Under the pieces are notes generated by a model that was given only the letters and a program-made list of their open reading frames with translations, ran no database searches and was not told the DNA's origin. A stretch of DNA of 64,000 nt, from contig NZ_MSCI01000002.1 in the NCBI RefSeq assembly GCF_002954585.1, positions 2,210,089 to 2,274,088 on the forward strand. The letters run 5' to 3'. This document shows positions 1-9,255 of this stretch, in pieces (the first letter of the stretch is position 1; every line of letters begins with the position of its first letter). Both the position numbers and the translations under genes were made by a program. The stretch comes from Vibrio chagasii (GTDB lineage: Bacteria > Pseudomonadota > Gammaproteobacteria > Enterobacterales > Vibrionaceae).

Positions 1-398
1 ACACTCCAAAAGAATGGCAGCAGAGTTAGTACACCAAAACCATGACGAAGAAACGATGAGTCTTTCCATGCAGGCATAGACTTAGGATAAGTCACTGCCA
101 TACCACTTGCGATTACCCACCAAATAGAGCCAATCGTTAGAATGGCGTAGTGAGCACTCGATAGGTTATTTAGGCTAAATGCATCAAAAGGGATAAAAGC
201 AAAACTTGCAGCACTTACCACCACTGTTGGAATCAACGCTAAATAACGCGATTTGCTTTCAACAAATTGAGTCCATTCCCAGTAACCTAATAGCGAGATA
301 ACCGCTAATGAAAGGATAAACGTAGGAAGTGATAACTCGAAAATTCCTAGAATAACTAGGGGAGCTAAAATCAACGCCGTAATAATTCGTTGTTTCAA
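1..398 (-). CDS. cdsA: Phosphatidate cytidylyltransferase, N-terminal part (cut by window edge)
   Basis: CdsA makes CDP-diacylglycerol from phosphatidate and CTP in the inner membrane, the branch point of phospholipid synthesis. The minus-strand translation begins LKQRIITALILAPLVILG and continues as hydrophobic membrane segments, matching the start of Vibrio CdsA. About 132 codons are present; the C-terminal catalytic signature lies outside the window. The likely start is a TTG at 398, because an AAGGA ribosome binding site sits about 8 bases upstream and an in-frame stop (411-413) precedes it with no ATG between. It follows uppS by 15 bases in the usual rpsB-tsf-pyrH-frr-uppS-cdsA order. Identity rests on the N-terminus plus gene order. 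Confidence 0.88.
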   Translation of the reverse strand, partial: MKQRIITALILAPLVILGIFELSLPTFILSLAVISLLGYWEWTQFVESKSRYLALIPTVVVSAASFAFIPFDAFSLNNLSSAHYAILTIGSIWWVIASGMAVTYPKSMPAWKDSSFLRHGFGVLTLLPFFWS

Positions 399-413
399 AC
401 CAAAAAATCCTTA

Positions 414-1166
414 TTAACTGTCCATCAGAGCTTTAATCTGCTCACCGGTGCAGCCAAAACGGCGCTCACGATTTACAAACCAAGTCACAGCTTCGACTAA
501 GCTGTCTTCATTAAAGTCTGGCCAGAATTGTTCAGTAAAGTACATTTCGGCGTAAGCCAACTGCCAAAGCATGAAGTTACTAATGCGGCATTCACCGCTG
601 GTACGGATCAGAAGATCAACTTCAGGAATATCCGCCATTGTCAGGTGCTGTGTAATCATAGCTTCATCAATGTCTTCTACATTAATATCGCCAGACTTTA
701 CCTGTTGAGCGATGGAAGTCATCGCTTGCTGAATATCCCACTTACCACCGTAGTTTGCGGCGATATTGATAACCATGCCGGTATTGGTGCTAGTCAAAGC
801 TTCCGCTTCTTCGATTTTCTTTTGTAGTCGATCATTGAAACGACTTTTATCACCAATAACACGAAGTTGTAGATTATTTTTATGGAGCTTTTTCACTTCA
901 CTTGAAAGCACGGAGATAAAGAGTTCCATTAAAATACCCACTTCTTCCTCTGGTCGACGCCAGTTCTCGCTACTGAATGCGAAAAGTGTAACGGCTTTGA
1001 TGCCCAATCTGGCAGCAGAAGAGATGGTTTTACGAACGGCTTGAACACCGTTTTTATGACCAAATACGCGAGGCTTGCCCTGAGCTTTTGCCCAGCGACC
1101 ATTACCATCCATGATGACAGCAATGTGTTTAGGAAGAGAGTCTGTGAACGCTTGAGAATTATGCAT
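414..1166 (-). CDS. uppS: Undecaprenyl pyrophosphate synthase
   Basis: UppS is a cis-prenyltransferase. It extends farnesyl pyrophosphate with eight isopentenyl units to C55 undecaprenyl-PP, the lipid carrier for peptidoglycan and O-antigen. The diagnostic motif IAVIMDGNGRWAK lies about 20 residues from the start and carries the catalytic Asp; FAFSSENW, NIAANYGGKWD and the C-terminal NRERRFG region also match the family. The ATG at 1166 gives 250 aa, against 253 in E. coli. A TTG five codons further upstream is in frame, and neither start has a strong Shine-Dalgarno. Its substrate FPP is made by IspA, encoded near 55 kb of the window. Confidence 0.96.
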   Translation of the reverse strand: MHNSQAFTDSLPKHIAVIMDGNGRWAKAQGKPRVFGHKNGVQAVRKTISSAARLGIKAVTLFAFSSENWRRPEEEVGILMELFISVLSSEVKKLHKNNLQLRVIGDKSRFNDRLQKKIEEAEALTSTNTGMVINIAANYGGKWDIQQAMTSIAQQVKSGDINVEDIDEAMITQHLTMADIPEVDLLIRTSGECRISNFMLWQLAYAEMYFTEQFWPDFNEDSLVEAVTWFVNRERRFGCTGEQIKALMDS

Positions 1167-1207
1167 AAAAGAGTGAATCAAATTCTAATAGTCGAACAGA
1201 GTAGCAT

Positions 1208-1240
1208 AAAAAAACGCTGAACAGTGAGTACAGCGTTTTT
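1208..1240 (-). terminator. Rho-independent terminator after frr
   Basis: On the minus strand an AAAACGCTG / CAGCGTTTT stem is followed by a T-run, about 25 bases past the frr stop. It separates frr from uppS and may be only partial, since uppS-cdsA follow in the same direction. Confidence 0.8.
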
Positions 1241-1264
1241 CCGGAAAGAAAAGAATATGGAAAA

Positions 1265-1822
1265 TTAAACTTCCATCAACTCTTTTTCTTTAGTTGCTAG
1301 AACTTCGTCTACGTTCTTAACCGCAGCGTCAGTTAGCTTTTGAATTTCGTCTTGTGCTTTACGATCTTCATCTTCAGAGATTTCTTTATCTTTAAGAAGC
1401 GCTTTTAGATCGCCATTCGCGTCACGACGGATGTTACGGATAGCAACACGACCACCTTCAGCTTCGCCACGAACGATTTTAACTAGGTCTTTACGACGCT
1501 CTTCCGTTAGCGGTGGAAGTGGAACACGGATAACCGTACCCGCAGACATAGGGTTTAGGCCTAGGTCAGATGTCATGATCGCTTTTTCAACTAGAGGCGT
1601 TAGTGTTTTATCAAACACTGTGATTGCTAGAGTACGTGCGTCTTCAGCAATAACGTTAGCAACTTGAGTCAAAGGCGTTGGTGCACCGTAGTACTCTACT
1701 GTAAGGCCAGAAAGTAGGCTTGGGTGTGCACGACCTGTACGAATCTTTTGCAGGCTGTTTCTTAGTGCATCAACACTCTTTTCCATGCGCTCTTGAGCGT
1801 CTTTTTTGATTTCGTTAATCAC
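1265..1822 (-). CDS. frr: Ribosome recycling factor
   Basis: RRF works with EF-G to split the post-termination ribosome. The 185-residue product has exactly the E. coli length, starts with (V/M)INEIKKDAQERM, and keeps KIRTGRAHPSLL and VPLPPLTEERRKDLVK. I chose the GTG at 1822 rather than the in-frame ATG ten codons upstream (1852) for two reasons: it has an AAGGTG ribosome binding site five bases away, and the family always starts at this residue. It lies downstream of pyrH by about 100 bases and ends in its own terminator. Confidence 0.97.
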   Translation of the reverse strand: MINEIKKDAQERMEKSVDALRNSLQKIRTGRAHPSLLSGLTVEYYGAPTPLTQVANVIAEDARTLAITVFDKTLTPLVEKAIMTSDLGLNPMSAGTVIRVPLPPLTEERRKDLVKIVRGEAEGGRVAIRNIRRDANGDLKALLKDKEISEDEDRKAQDEIQKLTDAAVKNVDEVLATKEKELMEV

Positions 1823-1920
1823 AATTTCACCTTGATTATGTTCTTTCTTCAAGAAAGCTTTTTATTTGGAGTGATAAGGATAAAGCTTACCAGAGTATAG
1901 CCCCCAGTAAGCCCGAAAAA

Positions 1921-2652
1921 TTAGTCAGCGTCGCTGATTAATGTACCTTCAGTTTCACCCATAACCACGCGGCGTAGTGCGCCTGGCTTATTCATGTTAA
2001 ATACACGGATTGGCATTTTGTGATCACGTGCTAGCGTAAATGCAGCCAAGTCCATTACTTTAAGCTCTTTCTCAAGAACTGTGTTGTAAGACAAAGTATC
2101 ATACAGCTCTGCGTCTGGGTTTGCTACTGGGTCAGCAGTAAATACACCATCTACTTTTGTCGCTTTTAGAACTACGTCAGCTTCAATTTCGATACCACGT
2201 AGACATGCAGCAGAATCAGTAGTGAAGAATGGGTTACCAGTACCAGCAGAGAAGATCACAACGCGACCTTGACGTAGTTGGCTGATTGCATCTGCCCAGT
2301 TGTAGTCGTCACACACGCCTTTTAGAGGGATTGCAGACATTACACGTGCGTTTACGTAAGCACGGTGCAGAGCGTCACGCATAGCAAGGCCGTTCATTAC
2401 TGTTGCAAGCATACCCATGTGGTCGCCAACAACGCGGTTCATGCCAGCTTCAGCAAGACCAGCACCACGGAACAGGTTACCGCCACCGATAACAACACCA
2501 ACTTGAACGCCTAGTTCAACCAATTCTTTTACTTCTTGAGCCATACGATCAAGGATCGTTGGGTCAATACCAAAACCTTCTTCGCCTTGTAGCGCTTCGC
2601 CGCTAAGTTTTAACAGAATACGTTGATACGCTGGTTTAGGGTTCGTAGTCAT
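1921..2652 (-). CDS. pyrH: UMP kinase
   Basis: PyrH phosphorylates UMP to UDP. It is the hexameric bacterial enzyme of the amino-acid-kinase fold, unrelated to eukaryotic UMP/CMP kinases. RILLKLSGEALQG at the N-terminus, VVIGGGNLFRG and GTGNPFFTTDSAA are the expected nucleotide- and UMP-binding segments. Length is 243 aa, against 241 in E. coli. The ATG at 2652 has a GGAAGG ribosome binding site. It sits between tsf and frr as in most Gammaproteobacteria. Confidence 0.98.
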   Translation of the reverse strand: MTTNPKPAYQRILLKLSGEALQGEEGFGIDPTILDRMAQEVKELVELGVQVGVVIGGGNLFRGAGLAEAGMNRVVGDHMGMLATVMNGLAMRDALHRAYVNARVMSAIPLKGVCDDYNWADAISQLRQGRVVIFSAGTGNPFFTTDSAACLRGIEIEADVVLKATKVDGVFTADPVANPDAELYDTLSYNTVLEKELKVMDLAAFTLARDHKMPIRVFNMNKPGALRRVVMGETEGTLISDAD

Positions 2653-2762
2653 GGAGTTTACCTTCCAAAGAGTTGATGATTAACAGTCATGGATAAAAAC
2701 TGAGTAAGTCAGTTTGCATTCATAACCACTAACGTTGCCTTCAAAAATAGTTCACTATTCAT

Positions 2763-2795
2763 AAAAAGACCGCAGCATTTGCCACGGTCTTTTTT
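2763..2795 (-). terminator. Terminator after tsf
   Basis: An AAAGACCG / CGGTCTTT stem on the minus strand is followed by a T-run, about 20 bases beyond the tsf stop. Confidence 0.8.
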
Positions 2796-2813
2796 CAAAC
2801 AATACGCTAAGGA

Positions 2814-3659
2814 TTAACCTTTTTGTACCGCTGCAACTTCGTCAGCGAAGCTCATTTCAGCAGCTTTCTCGATACCTTCACCAACTTCTAGACGTACGAA
2901 GTTAGATACTGCAGCACCTTTTTCTTTAAGGATTTCGCCAACAGTTTTCTTAGGTTCCATGATGAAAGCTTGACCTGTTAGAGAGATTTCGCCCGTGAAT
3001 TTCTTCATACGGCCGATAACCATTTTCTCAGCAATCTCTTGAGGCTTGCCTTCGTTCATAGCGATTTCAACTTGAACAGCTTTCTCTTTAGCTACTACGT
3101 CTGCAGGTACGTCTTCTGGGTTAACGAACTCAGGACGAGATGCAGCAACGTGCATTGCAACGTGCTTAAGAGTTTCAGCTTCGCCTTCACCAGCTACAAC
3201 AACACCGATTTTCTCACCGTGACGGTAAGAAGCTAGTGCAGCACCTTGAACGTATGCTACGCGACGGATGTTGATGTTTTCGCCGATTTTTGCAACTAGA
3301 GCAACGCGAGTTTCTTCGAACTTAGCTTGTAGCTCTTCTACAGAAGCTTGAGTAGCTACTGCGTCAGCTGCTACTTCTTCTGCGAATGCAGTGAAGCTAG
3401 CATCTTTTGCTACGAAGTCAGTTTGACAGTTAACTTCAAGAAGAGCAGCTACGCCGTTCTCTTCTTTGATGATGATTGCGCCTTCAGCAGCAACGTTACC
3501 AGCTTTCTTAGCTGCTTTCGCTGCGCCAGATTTACGCATGTTTTCAATTGCTAGTTCGATGTCAGCGTTTGCTTCTACAAGCGCTTTCTTACATTCCATC
3601 ATGCCAGCGCCAGTGCGCTCGCGAAGTTCTTTAACTAGAGCAGCAGTTACAGTTGCCAT
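2814..3659 (-). CDS. tsf: Elongation factor Ts
   Basis: EF-Ts is the nucleotide exchange factor that regenerates EF-Tu-GTP. The UBA-like N-terminus VKELRERTGAGMMECKKAL and the LLEVNCQTDFVAKD signature are typical. Length is 281 aa, against 283 in E. coli. It lies 140 bases downstream of rpsB on the same strand, with a strong hairpin in the gap, and a terminator follows it. The start at 3659 carries a GAGGAAT-type ribosome binding site. Confidence 0.98.
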   Translation of the reverse strand: MATVTAALVKELRERTGAGMMECKKALVEANADIELAIENMRKSGAAKAAKKAGNVAAEGAIIIKEENGVAALLEVNCQTDFVAKDASFTAFAEEVAADAVATQASVEELQAKFEETRVALVAKIGENINIRRVAYVQGAALASYRHGEKIGVVVAGEGEAETLKHVAMHVAASRPEFVNPEDVPADVVAKEKAVQVEIAMNEGKPQEIAEKMVIGRMKKFTGEISLTGQAFIMEPKKTVGEILKEKGAAVSNFVRLEVGEGIEKAAEMSFADEVAAVQKG

Positions 3660-3691
3660 TCTCTATTCCTCGGTTGATTCGAAAATAAGGT

Positions 3692-3720
3692 AAAAATCAG
3701 GGGCCAAAATGAGGCCCCCG
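3692..3720 (-). terminator. Hairpin with T-run between rpsB and tsf
   Basis: The minus strand has GGGGCC, a seven-base loop, GGCCCC, then GATTTTT. It has the form of a terminator in the rpsB-tsf gap. Because tsf follows on the same strand, it probably acts as a partial terminator or attenuator setting the S2 to EF-Ts ratio; that role is inferred. Confidence 0.6.
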
Positions 3721-3800
3721 ATCTAACTATAACTTAGCTTACATTTAATAAAGATTTCAAAATCTATATTAGCTAAGCCAAGCGTGATTCAGAGCCGCTA

Positions 3801-4532
3801 TTATTCAGCTTCTACAAAACCATCTTTTTCAGCAGCTACAGCAGCAACGTCTTTGTTACGACCTTCTTTAACCGCTTCTGCAGCAGCGTTTAGGTAAAGC
3901 TGTACTGCACGGATTGCATCGTCGTTACCTGGGATAACGAAGTCAACACCGTCTGGGTTAGAGTTAGTATCAACAACAGCGTAAACTGGGATACCTAGGT
4001 TGTTTGCTTCTTTAACTGCGATGTGTTCGTGATCAGCATCGATTACGAATAGAGCGTCTGGTAGGCCGCCCATGTTCTTGATACCACCAAGAGACTTCTC
4101 TAGCTTCTCCATTTCACGAGTGCGCATTAGAGCTTCTTTCTTAGTTAGCTTGTCGAAAGTACCGTCTTGAGCTTGCGCTTCAAGTTCTTTCAGACGCTTG
4201 ATAGACTGACGAACAGTTTTGTAGTTCGTTAGCATACCGCCTAACCAGCGGTTGTTAACGTAGAACTGGTTGCTGTTTACAGCAGCTTCTTTAACAGCTT
4301 CAGATGCAGCGCGCTTAGTACCAACGAAAAGAACTTTACCTTTTTTCTCACCAACTTTAGCGATTTCTGCTAGAGCTTCGTTGAACATTGGTACAGTTTT
4401 TTCTAGGTTGATGATATGTACTTTGTTACGAGCACCAAAGATGAATGGCTTCATTTTTGGGTTCCAGTAACGAGTTTGGTGACCGAAGTGAACACCAGCT
4501 TTAAGCATATCGCGCATTGATACAGTTGCCAT
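3801..4532 (-). CDS. rpsB: Ribosomal protein S2
   Basis: S2 is the late-assembling 30S protein that also docks S1. The protein starts MATVSMRDMLKAGVHFGHQT and contains NRWLGGMLTNYKT and DALFVIDADHEHIAVKEA, hallmarks of the family. The start at 4532 gives 243 aa, with AGAGGA eight bases upstream. An in-frame start 33 bases further upstream would add a non-conserved extension and is rejected. It heads the rpsB-tsf operon, divergent from map, behind a long leader that is probably autoregulatory. Confidence 0.98.
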   Translation of the reverse strand: MATVSMRDMLKAGVHFGHQTRYWNPKMKPFIFGARNKVHIINLEKTVPMFNEALAEIAKVGEKKGKVLFVGTKRAASEAVKEAAVNSNQFYVNNRWLGGMLTNYKTVRQSIKRLKELEAQAQDGTFDKLTKKEALMRTREMEKLEKSLGGIKNMGGLPDALFVIDADHEHIAVKEANNLGIPVYAVVDTNSNPDGVDFVIPGNDDAIRAVQLYLNAAAEAVKEGRNKDVAAVAAEKDGFVEAE

Positions 4533-4745
4533 TTTAAAATCCTCTATGGGGTTAGGCCTCCACATCCCCCATGAATCCGACCCCTAACAACTAACCACTT
4601 TTCAGCCGTTATCTGTGTTGTTGAAGCACCCCGGAACATGTGACGGAATGTGTGTGATTTAAAGATATAAGTTAGTGGATACCAAAGCCTGTTTCGCCAG
4701 TTGGAGAAAACAGTCCTGATGTCCGGCGCGCTTTATACCATATTT
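4533..4745 (-). promoter_or_regulatory. Probable rpsB leader (t44-type) RNA
   Basis: About 210 bases of non-coding sequence precede rpsB on the minus strand, between it and divergent map. In gammaproteobacteria this position holds the conserved rpsB leader, also annotated as t44 RNA, through which S2 represses its own mRNA. GC-rich blocks (GCGCGCCGGACATCAGGACTG near 4740-4720 and GGGGTCGGATTCATGGGGGA near 4583-4564) fit a structured leader. I did not fold it; the call rests mainly on position. Confidence 0.5.
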
Positions 4746-4990
4746 TGTCTATCTATGGCTAGAAAAAAATCGAAAAATGGCGACTGCTATACTGATCTCT
4801 GAAGGTGATTTTCCTCTATAAAATAGTGTCTATATCAAACGGCTTCTGCATCCGTTAGCCGAGCATTATTTAATCACGTTAACAGTATCCACCGGTATTG
4901 TACGGACATGGTAATGTTGCGCTAAATTGCTGCACTGATAGAATACCCCCAATATGCACACTTAGGTGCTACCAAATTAAGAGATATGCA

Positions 4991-5869
4991 ATGGCTGTAA
5001 AAATTAAAACTGCTGAAGAAATCGAAAAAATGCGCGTCGCCGGCAAACTGGCTGCTGAAATTCTAGAGATGATCGAACCTCACATCCAAGTAGGTACGAC
5101 GACAGAAGAGCTAAACCAAATCTGTCATGACTACGCTCTAGAAAGAGGCGCATACTCAGCACCACTTGATTACCACGGTTTCCCTAAGTCTATCTGTACG
5201 TCTATCAACCACATCGTGTGTCACGGTATCCCAGCATCACAAGACGAAACTGGTAGCACAGGTCAATTTAAGCCTGCTGTACTTAAAGATGGCGACATCC
5301 TTAACGTAGATATCACAGTAATCATCCCTGACGACGAAAATGCAGATCTAAGCACTCGTCCTCAAGGCTACCACGGTGATACGTCTAAGATGTTCCTTGT
5401 GGGTGAAGTATCACCTGCAAACAAGCGTCTGTGCATGGTTGCTCAAGAAGCACTTTACGAAGGTATGCGCCAAGTGAAGCCAGGTGTTCAACTTGGTCAA
5501 ATCGGTACGGCGATTGAGAAGTACATCAAGACCAACAACAAGAACAACCCTCGCGCTAAGTTCTCTATTGTTAAAGATTACTGTGGTCACGGTATCGGCT
5601 CTGAGTTCCACGAAGATCCGCAAGTTGTACACTACAAAAACAACGACCGCACAGTACTGAAAGCGGGCATGTGTTTCACTATCGAGCCAATGATCAACGC
5701 CGGTAAGTTTGGCTGCCGTCTTGATGACGAAGATAGCTGGACAGTGTACACAGCAGACAGCAAGAACTCGGCTCAATGGGAGCACACACTAGTTGTAACA
5801 GACACAGGTTGTGAAGTTCTAACACTGCGCAGCGATGATACTATTCCACGTATCATGAAAAACGCTTAG
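4991..5869 (+). CDS. map: Methionine aminopeptidase, type I
   Basis: Map removes the initiator methionine from nascent proteins using a dimetal centre. The ligand motifs are visible: DGDILNVDIT, YHGDTSKM, YCGHGIGSEFHEDP, FTIEPMINAG and QWEHTLVV. Start at 4991 (MAVKIKTAEEIEKMRVAG); an upstream in-frame extension lacks conservation. At 292 aa it is about 28 residues longer than the E. coli enzyme (264 aa). The extra residues lie in loops before and after the first metal-ligand Asp (around ETGSTGQF and ENADLSTRPQG) and in KYIKTNNKNNPRAK. Divergent from rpsB; a strong terminator follows. Confidence 0.97.
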   Translation: MAVKIKTAEEIEKMRVAGKLAAEILEMIEPHIQVGTTTEELNQICHDYALERGAYSAPLDYHGFPKSICTSINHIVCHGIPASQDETGSTGQFKPAVLKDGDILNVDITVIIPDDENADLSTRPQGYHGDTSKMFLVGEVSPANKRLCMVAQEALYEGMRQVKPGVQLGQIGTAIEKYIKTNNKNNPRAKFSIVKDYCGHGIGSEFHEDPQVVHYKNNDRTVLKAGMCFTIEPMINAGKFGCRLDDEDSWTVYTADSKNSAQWEHTLVVTDTGCEVLTLRSDDTIPRIMKNA

Positions 5870-5897
5870 TTCACTGAGCTAAACGCATCAAACCTTT

Positions 5898-5930
5898 AAA
5901 ATATCCTCGCATTGTCGAGGATATTTTTTT
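5898..5930 (+). terminator. Terminator after map
   Basis: ATATCCTCG, a short loop, CGAGGATAT and a run of Ts follow the map stop by about 30 bases. It is a near-perfect intrinsic terminator and separates map from glnD. Confidence 0.92.
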
Positions 5931-6007
5931 ATCCGCTCAATTTCGATTTTCCACCAGCTTCTGGTAAATTGTTTAATATTCTCATTTGCTTGCACGGATA
6001 GCAGACT

Positions 6008-8629
6008 ATGCCTTATCAATGCCCTCTTACGTTCAATGACGAACAAATTGAAATCTGCGAATTAAAAAATCAGCTCGAGATCTTCACGCAGTACCAAAAA
6101 AATGAATTCCTAAATCACCACCCTGTTACTGACTTGGTATTGCTCCGCTCTGAATACATGGACTTGTTACTCAGACGCTTGTGGGAGCACTTCGGTTTTA
6201 GCAACCTACCTCATATCTCTCTAGTTGCTGTGGGCGGTTATGGTCGTGGTGAACTTCATCCGCTGTCAGACATTGATATCTTAATCGTATCTCAAAAAAC
6301 ATTGCCACCAGCCCTAGGTGAAAAAGTCAGTCAGTTCATAACCTTGCTGTGGGATTTAAGGCTCGAAGTTGGCCACGCAGTACGTACCATTGCTGAGTGT
6401 ATTGATATTGGTTTCGATGATCTAACCGTTGCCACCAACCTACAAGAATCACGCTTATTGTGTGGCAGTGAAGATACCTTTCAAGAACTTAAACTGAAGA
6501 TTCATTCCGATTCATTTTGGCCAAGTGAGACCTTCTACAAGGCAAAGATTCAAGAACAGAGAGAGCGTCATGCGCGCTACCACGATACCACTTACAACCT
6601 TGAACCTGATATCAAGTCTACGCCAGGCGGCCTACGAGACATCCACACTCTGAGCTGGGTGGCACGTCGCCACTTCGGTGCGACTTCTCTGCTTGAAATG
6701 AGCAAGTATGGCTTCCTTACCGATGCCGAGTATCGTGAGCTCGTGGAATGCCAAGATTTCTTATGGCGCGTTCGCTTCGCACTGCATATTGAGTTGCGCC
6801 GCTACGACAATCGCCTGACGTTTGCCCATCAAGCACAAGTCGCCGAACACCTTGGCTACACAGGCGAAGGCAACCGCGGTGTCGAGATGATGATGAAGGA
6901 GTTTTATCGAACCCTTCGCCGCGTGGCAGAACTCAACAAAATGCTGCTCAAGCTCTTCGACCAAGCGATCATAAATGGTGGTGAGACAGAAGAAGCTGAG
7001 ATTCTCGATAATGACTTCCAGCGTCGAGGCTCACTGATAGAAGCGCGCAAGCCTGCTCTATTCCAAGCAAGGCCGGAAACCATTCTCGATATGTTTATCC
7101 ATATCGCCAATGATTCTTCCATCGAAGGGGTTAGCCCTCCAACATTACGACAGCTACGTACAGCACGTCGCAGGCTCAACCGCTTCCTGCATACTATCCC
7201 TGAAGCACGTGAGAAGTTTATGACTCTGGTCCGCCACCCCAATGCACTGCACAAAGCGTTTAGCTTGATGCACAAATTGGGCGTGCTCTCAGCTTATTTA
7301 CCGCAGTGGAGCCAGATCGTGGGCCAGATGCAATTCGACCTGTTCCATGTTTACACTGTGGATGAACACAGTATTCGACTGCTCAAGCACATCAATCGCT
7401 TCGGTCAAATTGAAAACCACGACAAACACCCTATCTGTTGTGAAGTCTACCCACGAGTGCAGAAGAAAGAGCTGCTGATCCTAGCCGCTATCTTCCACGA
7501 CATCGGTAAAGGTCGTGGCGGTGATCACTCAGAGATTGGTGCGGTCGAAGCGTACTCTTTCTGTATTGAGCATGGCTTATCAAAACCAGAAGCCAAGCAA
7601 GTGGCGTGGCTAGTACAAAACCACTTGTTGATGTCTGTTACCGCTCAACGTCGCGATATCTACGACCCAGAAGTGATAACCGAATTCGCCAAGAAAGTAC
7701 GTGACGAAGAATCACTAGAGCTGCTGGTTTGTTTAACCGTTGCCGACATCTGTGCAACCAACCCAGAGCTATGGAACAGTTGGAAACGAACTCTACTCGC
7801 AGAGCTATTCCACTCAACTCAGCGTGCGCTGCGACGTGGCTTGGAAAACCCGGTCGACGTTCGAGACCGTATTCGTCACAACCAACAAATGGCATCTGCA
7901 CTGCTACGTAAAGAAGGCTTCACCGCTCGTGAAATTGAAGTGTTGTGGCAACGCTTTAAAGCCGATTACTTCTTACGTCATACCCACAAGCAAATTGCAT
8001 GGCATTGTGAACATTTACTACGCCTAGAAGATCCAAGCCAGCCTTTAGTTTTGATCAGCAAAAAAGCGACACGAGGCGGAACAGAAGTATTTGTTTACTG
8101 CAAAGACCAAGCAGCACTGTTTGCTACCGTGGTTGCCGAGCTCGACAGACGTAACTTCAACGTTCATGACGCTCAGGTTATGGCGAGCAAAGATGGTCAT
8201 GTTCTGGATACCTTTATCGTACTGGATCAGCATGGTAATGCGATTGACGAAGCAAGACACAAGGCTGTCGCAAAACATCTGACCCATGTTCTAGCCGATG
8301 GTCGCCCTACGAAGATTAAGACACGTCGCACGCCGCGTAACTTACAGCACTTTAAGGTAAAAACTCTGGTTGAGTTCCTACCAACCAAGAGTAAAAAACG
8401 CACCTTAATGGAACTAAGAGCGCTCGATACTCCAGGGCTCCTAGCACAAGTTGGTGCAACCTTCGCAGAGTTAGGGATCAACCTACATGGTGCTAAAATT
8501 ACGACCATTGGTGAACGTGCAGAGGATTTGTTTATTCTGACTAGCGATACAGGTGGGCGACTTTCTGAAGAGCAAGAACAGGCGCTCAGAGAAAGGCTAA
8601 CCGAGCATGTTTCCGAGCTTGCACCTTAG
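6008..8629 (+). CDS. glnD: PII uridylyltransferase / uridylyl-removing enzyme
   Basis: GlnD senses glutamine. It uridylylates PII when nitrogen is scarce and removes UMP when glutamine is high, controlling glutamine synthetase and NtrBC. Visible domains are a nucleotidyltransferase (GGYGRGELHPLSDID, residues about 76-90), an HD phosphohydrolase (FHDIGKGRGGDHSE, around residue 497), and two ACT domains at the C-terminus (about 705-780 and 805-873; LRALDTPGLLAQVGATFAELG marks the second). Length is 873 aa, against 890 in E. coli. Both catalytic motifs look intact. It follows map on the same strand, as in E. coli, but behind a terminator, so it probably has its own promoter. Confidence 0.97.
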   Translation: MPYQCPLTFNDEQIEICELKNQLEIFTQYQKNEFLNHHPVTDLVLLRSEYMDLLLRRLWEHFGFSNLPHISLVAVGGYGRGELHPLSDIDILIVSQKTLPPALGEKVSQFITLLWDLRLEVGHAVRTIAECIDIGFDDLTVATNLQESRLLCGSEDTFQELKLKIHSDSFWPSETFYKAKIQEQRERHARYHDTTYNLEPDIKSTPGGLRDIHTLSWVARRHFGATSLLEMSKYGFLTDAEYRELVECQDFLWRVRFALHIELRRYDNRLTFAHQAQVAEHLGYTGEGNRGVEMMMKEFYRTLRRVAELNKMLLKLFDQAIINGGETEEAEILDNDFQRRGSLIEARKPALFQARPETILDMFIHIANDSSIEGVSPPTLRQLRTARRRLNRFLHTIPEAREKFMTLVRHPNALHKAFSLMHKLGVLSAYLPQWSQIVGQMQFDLFHVYTVDEHSIRLLKHINRFGQIENHDKHPICCEVYPRVQKKELLILAAIFHDIGKGRGGDHSEIGAVEAYSFCIEHGLSKPEAKQVAWLVQNHLLMSVTAQRRDIYDPEVITEFAKKVRDEESLELLVCLTVADICATNPELWNSWKRTLLAELFHSTQRALRRGLENPVDVRDRIRHNQQMASALLRKEGFTAREIEVLWQRFKADYFLRHTHKQIAWHCEHLLRLEDPSQPLVLISKKATRGGTEVFVYCKDQAALFATVVAELDRRNFNVHDAQVMASKDGHVLDTFIVLDQHGNAIDEARHKAVAKHLTHVLADGRPTKIKTRRTPRNLQHFKVKTLVEFLPTKSKKRTLMELRALDTPGLLAQVGATFAELGINLHGAKITTIGERAEDLFILTSDTGGRLSEEQEQALRERLTEHVSELAP

Positions 8630-8811
8630 AACACAAATGAAGTACAACTCGCTGGTTTAATGACCAAATAAGTGTGGGCGAAGATAGAGAGCGATCTTGC
8701 CCACAACTTACAATCAATTCACAGATATCAACTATCTAGCTCGTCGTTAGGCTGCTACATTGATTAAGTCAATTACATAAAAGTATTACATTCATAAACT
8801 AGAGGTCGCTT

Positions 8812-9195
8812 ATGTATCCAAACCTCACTGGCTTAGGTATCCACGAGCCTAAACAGATTGAACGTTACTCCCTTCGCCAAGAAGCACACAAAGATATCCT
8901 AAAGATTTATTTTCGTAAGCAAAAAGGCGAGCTGTTCGCGAAAAGCGTTAAGTTTAAGTACCCAAGACAAGTAAAAAGTGTGCTTGTTAGCGGTGGCAAT
9001 AATCAATACAAAGAAGTGACTGAGATTAACCGCAACCTCACGCTTGTGATTGATGAACTTAATAAGATCACCAAACCTACGCCAACCACTGAGATGGATG
9101 TAAAACAGAAGATCCTGACCGACTTGCGCCATTTAGAGAAGGTTGTGTCTAGCAAGATCGCTGAGATCGAAGCGGATCTAGAAAAACTAAAATGA
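8812..9195 (+). CDS. yaeH: UPF0325 family protein (YaeH)
   Basis: A 127-residue soluble protein that closely matches E. coli YaeH (UPF0325/DUF3461): RYSLRQEAHKDILKIYF, FAKSVKFKYPRQ and ISEIEADLEKL-like ends are all shared. No biochemical function is established for the family. The charged C-terminal third is predicted helical (DLRHLEKVVSSKIAEIEADL). As in E. coli it lies near glnD. AGAGGTCGCTT precedes the ATG, and a bidirectional terminator follows. Confidence 0.9.
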   Translation: MYPNLTGLGIHEPKQIERYSLRQEAHKDILKIYFRKQKGELFAKSVKFKYPRQVKSVLVSGGNNQYKEVTEINRNLTLVIDELNKITKPTPTTEMDVKQKILTDLRHLEKVVSSKIAEIEADLEKLK

Positions 9196-9255
9196 TCCCG
9201 ATGCTAGGCAACTAATGACTAACGTTGGTTGATCTACTCAGATTATACAGACAAG

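Noticed and set aside
8673..8706. Hairpin GTGGGCGAAGAT/ATCTTGCCCAC after glnD
   Set aside because: It has a decent stem but no T-run and a bulge; not enough to call a terminator or sRNA.
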